NCBI RefSeq assembly: GCF_900115005.1
Contig: NZ_FOUY01000004.1
Span: 124,001 to 188,000 of the forward strand
Length of the DNA: 64,000 nt
Direction: 5' to 3'
Origin: Pseudonocardia ammonioxydans
Lineage (GTDB): Bacteria; Actinomycetota; Actinomycetes; Mycobacteriales; Pseudonocardiaceae
Under the pieces are notes generated by a model. It was not told the DNA's origin, searched no databases, and saw only the letters and a list, made by a program, of their open reading frames with translations. Each line of letters starts with the position of its first letter. The stretch's first letter is position 1. A program made the position numbers and the translations under genes. Shown piece after piece: positions 58,939 to 64,000 of the stretch.

Positions 58939-60162
58939 TCAGGAGCGGCGGACCTGCTCCGGGGCGTTCCCGGCGGCCCGGTGGTAGCCGGAGAAGACCG
59001 CGTCGAGCTCGTCGTCGGTGATCACGTCGGCGAGCCGGTCGAACCCGTCCGGGGCACGCCGCTCCACCTCGTCGATCACCTGCTCGGGCCCGCCGACGCG
59101 GTTGCGGAGCACGACGTCGGAGGTGATCGGCAGCCGCTCGTCCTGGTACGCGGTCAGTGCGGCCTCGCCGCCGGCGCCCGCGGCGAGGTGGCGGGCCAGC
59201 GCGTCGGCGTCGAGGATCGCCTGCCCGGCACCGTTGGAACCCATCGGGAACATCGGGTGGGCCGCGTCGCCGAGCAGGGTGGTGCGGCCCCGTGTCCAGT
59301 ACGGCAGCGGGTCCCGGTCGCACATCGGGAACTCGTAGGACTCGGCCGTCGCACCGATCAGCGCGTGGTGGTCGACCTCGGTGAGCGAGAACCGGTGCGC
59401 GTGCCGGGCCGGGTCGGCGGGGTCGGCGAGCCGGGCCCAGTCCTGGCGCTGGGGCGGCGGGTCCCCGTCGGCGCCGGTGCGGATGCAGACCGCCCAGTTG
59501 GTCAGTACCGAGCCCGGCCGGGCGCCCGGACCGATCGGGTAGATCACGAGCTTCGCGTCGTTGCCGCCCGCGACGATCATCGACCGGCCGCCGCGGAAGG
59601 CGGGCCAGTCGGTGGCACCGCGCCACATCGCGACGCCGTTCCAGCGCGGTGGGCCCTCGTCGGGGAACAGCCGGTCCCGCACGACGGAGTGGATGCCGTC
59701 GGCGCCGACCAGCACGTCCGCCTCGACGACCTCGCCGGAGGCGAGCGTGGCCCGCGCCCGCTCGGGATCCACCGCGGTGACCCGGGCACCGGTGCGCACG
59801 GCGTCCGGGCCGAGCCGGTCGAGCACCGCATCGAGCAGCATCCGCTGCAGCTGCCCGCGGTGGCAGGCGACCTGCGGCAGGTCGAAGCCCGCGTCGAGAC
59901 CGACCGGGCGGCGCAGCACCGGCATGCCGAGCCGGTGTGCGTAGGTCATCTCCGCGGTCCGCACGCCGATCGTGGCCAGCGACTCGAGCACGCCGAGCTC
60001 GTCGAGCACCCGGCCGGCGTGCGGCAGCACGTTCAGCCCGACGCCGAGCTCGCGCCGCCCCGACCCCTGCTCGAGCACCGTCACACCGATCCCGCGCCGG
60101 TGCAGCGCCAGCGCGGTGACCAGCCCCCCGATCCCGCCGCCGACGATCGCCACGTCCGACAT
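58939..60162 (-). CDS. FAD-dependent monooxygenase (PhzS/salicylate hydroxylase-like)
   Basis: The 407-residue group A flavoprotein starts MSDVAIVGGGIGGLVTALAL, the dinucleotide-binding GxGxxG. It has LGVGLNVLPHAGRVLDELG, CHRGQLQRMLLDAV, the DG motif VLVGADGIHSVVRDRLF and the FAD-pyrophosphate segment TTLLGDAAHPMFPMGSNGAGQAI. HRGQLQ and the TNWAVCIR stretch point to the PhzS-like flavin-dependent oxidoreductases. It hydroxylates an aromatic or phenazine-like substrate with NAD(P)H and O2; the substrate is unknown. It is divergent from glnE and reads toward the hairpin array. Confidence 0.9.
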   Translation of the reverse strand: MSDVAIVGGGIGGLVTALALHRRGIGVTVLEQGSGRRELGVGLNVLPHAGRVLDELGVLESLATIGVRTAEMTYAHRLGMPVLRRPVGLDAGFDLPQVACHRGQLQRMLLDAVLDRLGPDAVRTGARVTAVDPERARATLASGEVVEADVLVGADGIHSVVRDRLFPDEGPPRWNGVAMWRGATDWPAFRGGRSMIVAGGNDAKLVIYPIGPGARPGSVLTNWAVCIRTGADGDPPPQRQDWARLADPADPARHAHRFSLTEVDHHALIGATAESYEFPMCDRDPLPYWTRGRTTLLGDAAHPMFPMGSNGAGQAILDADALARHLAAGAGGEAALTAYQDERLPITSDVVLRNRVGGPEQVIDEVERRAPDGFDRLADVITDDELDAVFSGYHRAAGNAPEQVRRS

Positions 60163-60230
60163 CCGGCCCCCTTCGTCCTGTGCCGCTGCGAGCCTGCCGG
60201 GCGCCGTCCACGATCGACAACCCCATTCGG

Positions 60231-60261
60231 CGTACCGGCGGAGGGGACCGTGACCGGTACG
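60231..60261. promoter_or_regulatory. 8-bp inverted repeat in the monooxygenase/glnE divergent spacer
   Basis: CGTACCGG (60231-60238) and CCGGTACG (60254-60261) are separated by 15 bp, a typical operator geometry. It lies 13 bp before the glnE start and 68 bp before the monooxygenase start. Confidence 0.45.
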
Positions 60262-60274
60262 GCAGGATCGAGGG

Positions 60275-63200
60275 GTGATGGATCGGCGCACGGGGACCTC
60301 ACCGGCCCGGCTGGGGCTGACCGGCCCCGACGCGACCACGACGCTGCGCGCGCTCGGCTGGTGGGCCGACGACGCCCCGGCGCCCGGTTGCGAGGAGATC
60401 ATGTGGGCGCTGGCACGCAGCCCCGACCAGGACCTGGCGCTGCGTGCGGTCGAGCGGCTGTCCCGGACCGCGCCGTGGCCCGAGATCGATGCCGCCCTGC
60501 GCACCGACCGGGGACTGCGCGGCCGGCTGCTCGCCACCCTCGGGGCGTCCACCGCGCTGGGCGATCATCTGATCAGCCACCCGGACCGGTGGCTGCTGCT
60601 CGCCGACACCCCGGAGCGGCACGACCCGCCGCCGGACCTGGCGCGGCGCTCGGCCAACCTGCTGCGCGCGGTCGGCGCCGACCCGGACGCGCCGGCGCCG
60701 GGCACCGCCGACGGTGCCCGGGCCGGCCTGACCGGACCGGAGGCCGTCGCGGCGCTGCGCACCGCCTACCGCGACGAGCTGCTCGGGCTCGCCTCCGCCG
60801 ACCTCGCCGCCGTCGGGGACCCGGAACTGCCGGTGATGGAGGTCGACGACGTCGCCGCCCAGCTCGCCGACCTGGCCGAGGCCGCGCTGTCCGCGGCGCT
60901 GGCCGTGGCCGCCGCCGAGCAGGACCCGCCGGACGAGCTGCGCCTGGCGGTCATCGGCATGGGCAAGTGCGGCGGGCGCGAGCTCAACTACGTCTCCGAC
61001 GTCGACGTCGTCTTCGTCGCCGAACCCGGCGGCGAGCTGACGGCCCCGGCGGCCAAGCTCGCGGCGCGGGTCATGCGGGTGGCCGGCGAGGCCTGCTTCG
61101 AGGTCGACGCCAACCTGCGCCCGGAGGGGCGGCACGGCTCGCTCGTGCGCACCCTCGAGGGGCATCTCACCTACTACCGCCGGTGGGCCAAGACCTGGGA
61201 GTTCCAGGCGCTGCTCAAGGCGCGCCCGATCGCCGGCGACCGCGAGCTCGGCGACGCCTACATCGAAGCGCTCTCACCGATGGTCTGGCAGGCCGCCACG
61301 CGCGACGACTTCGTCGCCGACGTGCAGGCCATGCGCGCCCGGGTGATCGAGAACATCCCGACCGAGCAGCGTGAACGCGAGCTCAAGCTCGGGCGCGGCG
61401 GGCTGCGCGACGTCGAGTTCGCCGTCCAGCTGCTGCAGCTGGTGCACGGGCGCAGCGACGACACGCTGCGCTCCGGCAACACCCTGGTCGCGCTGAGCGC
61501 GCTCAGCGCGCGCGGCTACGTGGGCCGCGACGACGGCGCCAACCTGGCCGCGTCCTACCGCTTCCTGCGGCTGCTCGAGCACCGGCTCCAGCTGCAGCGG
61601 CTGCGGCGCACCCACCTGCTCCCGGCCGCGGACGACACCGACGCGCTGCGCTGGCTGGCCCGCTCGGCGCGGATCCGCCCGGACGGCCGGCGCGACGTGG
61701 TCGGCGTGCTCGTCGCCGAGTGGCAGCGCAACGCCCGGCGGGTCACCCGGCTGCACGAGAAGCTGTTCTACCGGCCGCTGCTCGCCGCGGTGTCGCGGCT
61801 GGCGGGGGAGGAGGCCGATGCGGTCCTGTCCCCGGACGCGGCGAAGGAACGGCTCAAGGCACTCGGCTGGGCCTCCCCGGAGGGCGCGCTCGGGCACCTG
61901 CGCGGGCTGACCGGCGGGGTCTCGCGGGCGGCGTCGATCCAGCGTGCGCTGCTGCCGGTGCTGCTCGACGAGCTGTCGCACAGCCCCGACCCGGACCGCG
62001 GGCTGCTGGCCTACCGGCGGGTGTCCGAGGCGCTGGCCTCGACGCCGTGGTATCTGCGGCTGCTGCGCGACGAGGGCGCGGTCGCGCAGCGCCTGATGAC
62101 GCTGCTCGGGACGTCCGCGCTGGTCCCGGACCTGCTGCAGCGGGCGCCCGAGGTGCTGCGGATGCTCGCCACGTCCTCCGGGGTGCAGAGCCCGGAGCTG
62201 ACCCGGGACCCGGCCGAGGTGTCGGTGGCGCTGCGCACGACCGTGGCCCGGCAGTCGACCCCGGAGGCCGCGGCCGCGTCGGCGCGCTCGTACCGGCGGC
62301 ACGAGATGCTGCGGATCGCCTGCGCCGACCTGCTCGGGATGCTCGAGGTCGACGAGGTCTGCGAGGCGCTGAACTCGGTCAACGAGGCGGTCCTGGCCGC
62401 GACGCTGGACGCGGTGCTGCGGGCCGAGGAGGACCGGCTCGCGACCGTCGCGGTGATCGGCATGGGCCGGTTCGGCGGCGGCGAGTCCAGCTACGGCAGC
62501 GACGCCGACGTGATGTATGTGTGCACCCCGGCCGAGGGGGTCGACGACCACACGGCCGTCAAGTGGTCGACGCGGGTGGTCGAGCGGGTGCGGCGGCTGC
62601 TGGACTCGCCGAGCCCGGACCCGGCGCTGCCGGTCGACGCCGACCTGCGTCCCGAGGGCCGGTCGGGCCCGATGGTGCGGACGCTGGCGTCGTACCGGGA
62701 GTACTACGCCCGCTGGGGCGAGGTGTGGGAGTCCCAGGCGTTGCTGCGGGCCCGTCCGGTCGCCGGGGACCGGGCGCTGGGCCGCGAGTTCACCGCGCTG
62801 ATCGACCCGATCCGGTACCCGGCCGACGGGATCTCCGCGTCCTCGGTCGCCGAGATCCGGCGGATCAAGGCGCGGGTCGACGCGGAGCGCCTGCCCCGCG
62901 GCGCGGACCGGTCCACACACACCAAGCTGGGTCACGGCGGGCTGGCCGACGTGGAGTGGACGGTCCAGCTGCTGCAGCTCGAGCACGCGGGTGCCGTGGC
63001 GGCGCTGCGCACGACCTCGACCCTCGGCGGCCTGCACGAGGCCGCCGAGGCCGGGCTCCTCCCCGAGGAGGACGCCCGCGAGCTGGAGGAGGGCTGGCGC
63101 ACCGCCACCAGCGCCCGCAACTCGATCATGCTGGTGAAGGGCAGGCCCGGCGACCAGCTCCCGCGTTCGGGGCGGGAGCTGGCCGCCGTGGCCGCCGCCC

Positions 63201-63310
63201 TCGGGTACCCGGCGGGCGGGGACCCGGGCGAGTTCCTCGACGACTACCGGCGTATCACCCGGCGGGCCCGGCAGGTCGTCGAGCGGGTGTTTTATGGGTT
63301 TGGCTCGTGA
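60275..63310 (+). CDS. glnE: Bifunctional glutamine synthetase adenylyltransferase/deadenylylase
   Basis: The product has 1011 residues from GTG 60275; ATG 60278 is equally possible. Two nucleotidyltransferase domains are visible, each with the G-[GS]-x8-D-x-D pattern. The N-terminal one starts at G228 (GMGKCGGRELNYVSDVDVVFV, the deadenylylase side). The C-terminal one starts at G729 (GMGRFGGGESSYGSDADVMYV, the adenylyltransferase side). Each is followed by a GlnD-UR-type helical domain (LGRGGLRDVEFAVQLLQLVHG, LGHGGLADVEWTVQLLQLEHA). It controls glutamine synthetase by AMP addition. Its proximity to glnA2 is conserved in mycobacteria, but here the cupin, array and monooxygenase are in between. 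Confidence 0.95.
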   Translation: MMDRRTGTSPARLGLTGPDATTTLRALGWWADDAPAPGCEEIMWALARSPDQDLALRAVERLSRTAPWPEIDAALRTDRGLRGRLLATLGASTALGDHLISHPDRWLLLADTPERHDPPPDLARRSANLLRAVGADPDAPAPGTADGARAGLTGPEAVAALRTAYRDELLGLASADLAAVGDPELPVMEVDDVAAQLADLAEAALSAALAVAAAEQDPPDELRLAVIGMGKCGGRELNYVSDVDVVFVAEPGGELTAPAAKLAARVMRVAGEACFEVDANLRPEGRHGSLVRTLEGHLTYYRRWAKTWEFQALLKARPIAGDRELGDAYIEALSPMVWQAATRDDFVADVQAMRARVIENIPTEQRERELKLGRGGLRDVEFAVQLLQLVHGRSDDTLRSGNTLVALSALSARGYVGRDDGANLAASYRFLRLLEHRLQLQRLRRTHLLPAADDTDALRWLARSARIRPDGRRDVVGVLVAEWQRNARRVTRLHEKLFYRPLLAAVSRLAGEEADAVLSPDAAKERLKALGWASPEGALGHLRGLTGGVSRAASIQRALLPVLLDELSHSPDPDRGLLAYRRVSEALASTPWYLRLLRDEGAVAQRLMTLLGTSALVPDLLQRAPEVLRMLATSSGVQSPELTRDPAEVSVALRTTVARQSTPEAAAASARSYRRHEMLRIACADLLGMLEVDEVCEALNSVNEAVLAATLDAVLRAEEDRLATVAVIGMGRFGGGESSYGSDADVMYVCTPAEGVDDHTAVKWSTRVVERVRRLLDSPSPDPALPVDADLRPEGRSGPMVRTLASYREYYARWGEVWESQALLRARPVAGDRALGREFTALIDPIRYPADGISASSVAEIRRIKARVDAERLPRGADRSTHTKLGHGGLADVEWTVQLLQLEHAGAVAALRTTSTLGGLHEAAEAGLLPEEDARELEEGWRTATSARNSIMLVKGRPGDQLPRSGRELAAVAAALGYPAGGDPGEFLDDYRRITRRARQVVERVFYGFGS

Positions 63311-63318
63311 GTGGTTTT

Positions 63319-63334
63319 CGCGGCTCTGACCGCG
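63319..63334. terminator. Short hairpin between glnE and the MerR-type gene
   Basis: CGCGG-CTCTGA-CCGCG (63319-63334) is flanked by TTTT and TTAA. It is a weak bidirectional terminator candidate. Confidence 0.4.
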
Positions 63335-63338
63335 TTAA

Positions 63339-64000
63339 TCACGCACGGGCGCGGAGCGCGGCGGCGAACCACTCGAAGGCCGGGACACCCGGCTCGCGGG
63401 TGGGCCAGCCGTTCAGCGTCCCGAGCAGCATCCAGTAGCGCTCGACCCGCCGGTCGGAGAACAGCTCGACGGTGTCCGCCGTGCGGGCGCGGGCCTCGGC
63501 GTCGAGCCCGGCGACGCCCGGGATGCGGTCCAGCACCGCGGCCGCCTCGGCGCTCGCCGGGTCGATCCCCGCGGCCAGCGCGGCACCGGCGTGCTCGCCG
63601 ACCGCGCACGGGTCCGGGTACTGCTCCTGGTGCGCCGGCTCGGTGCTGCCGGCCACGGCCATCTCCCGTACCCGCGCCGTGAAGGCCGGGTCGCGGATCA
63701 GCTCGGCCAGCTCCACCCAGGCCGACACCTGCTCCGGGGTCGGGTCGTCGGGCAGCTCGGACGGCAGCGTCCGCATGCCGTCCGCGATGCCCGCACCCGG
63801 CGCCTGCGGGTCGGTGCCGGCGAAGGCCTCGGTGACGAACTCGTCGATCATGTTCTGGCGTTCGGCGGCCGACAGCCGCGCGAGGTCGTTCATCAGGGTC
63901 ACGCTCCTCTCATCGGGTTCGGTCCCGGTCCGGGCCAGCAGCACGCACACCGCGCGCTGCGCCTTCAGCTCCCGGATCCGGCTCTCCAGGGCCCGTACGT
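63339..64000 (-). CDS. MerR-family-like regulator, C-terminal part (5' end outside the window)
   Basis: The frame is open to the right edge. Before an apparent GTG at 63950 it continues as VRALESRIRELKAQRA, a coiled-coil dimer helix typical of MerR proteins, so the true start lies beyond 64000. The following domain (LARLSAAERQNMIDEFVTEAF, then a helical bundle with DPTPEQVSAWVELAELIRDPAF and RVERYWMLLGTLNGWP) resembles the C-terminal effector domains of TipA-like actinobacterial MerR regulators. The DNA-binding domain cannot be seen, so the family call is an inference from the linker. It is convergent with glnE. Confidence 0.6.
   Translation of the reverse strand, partial: VRALESRIRELKAQRAVCVLLARTGTEPDERSVTLMNDLARLSAAERQNMIDEFVTEAFAGTDPQAPGAGIADGMRTLPSELPDDPTPEQVSAWVELAELIRDPAFTARVREMAVAGSTEPAHQEQYPDPCAVGEHAGAALAAGIDPASAEAAAVLDRIPGVAGLDAEARARTADTVELFSDRRVERYWMLLGTLNGWPTREPGVPAFEWFAAALRARA

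Overview
The window is very GC-rich, with third-codon-position G/C, frequent GTG starts and dense genes. It looks like the chromosome of an actinomycete, most likely in the order Pseudonocardiales. Lineage markers are a mycothiol-dependent maleylpyruvate isomerase, an IdeR-type iron repressor with the classical metal ligands, a PAC2 protein, a DUF4192 protein, an AcuC deacetylase next to an N-terminal-GNAT acyltransferase/acyl-CoA synthetase fusion, and the mycobacterial-like order panB - secreted Hip1/CaeA-type hydrolase - glnA2 ... glnE. The genus is an inference. I see no tRNA, rRNA, insertion sequence, prophage or CRISPR array.

Layout. 1-6.2 kb: truncated M13 peptidase, TauD-type dioxygenase, threonine synthase divergent from a small membrane protein, HTH protein and dinB. 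6.2-13.1 kb: several unrecognised actinobacterial proteins, a quinone oxidoreductase and a BCCT osmolyte transporter. 13.3-21 kb: beta-lactamase-fold hydrolase, Lrp/AsnC regulator divergent from a short AceE-like E1 enzyme, membrane protein, PAC2 protein and MFS transporter. 21-27 kb: PadR repressor, a repeat-ended protein, CBS and DUF1232 proteins, lipoprotein and a large LuxR-family ATPase regulator. 27-31.7 kb: SDR, RtcB, rhomboid-like protein and two secreted esterases/phosphodiesterases. 31.8-33.6 kb: a three-gene lower meta-cleavage operon. 34-41 kb: M23 peptidase, xylulokinase, DUF4192 protein, galE, ideR and a sulfurtransferase. 41.3-47 kb: acuC, the Pat-like acyltransferase and class I fumarase. 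47-51 kb: an orphan molybdenum hydroxylase subunit followed by fumarylpyruvate hydrolase/maleylpyruvate isomerase genes of a gentisate-type route. 51-64 kb: a Cys-rich protein with a small partner, a GCS2-like protein, panB, the Hip1-like hydrolase, glnA2, a cupin, a hairpin repeat array, an FAD monooxygenase, glnE and a truncated MerR-type regulator.

The most unusual signal is repetitive structure. Between the convergent cupin and FAD-monooxygenase genes (58173-58847) lies a degenerate tandem array of roughly 62-bp units. Several units can fold into a two-storey hairpin, and at least one shows a compensatory arm change. Short tandem duplications recur throughout the window. They have a 15-bp period inside five genes and in two non-coding places, and others of 17, 21, 29 and 32 bp. 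The non-coding ones sit at or just past stop codons. Other points of interest are the adjacent acetylase/deacetylase genes, a recurrent TANNNT hexamer 7-8 nt before start codons that lack a ribosome site (candidate leaderless mRNAs), strong hairpin terminators between convergent genes, and a structured leader near 7.8 kb.
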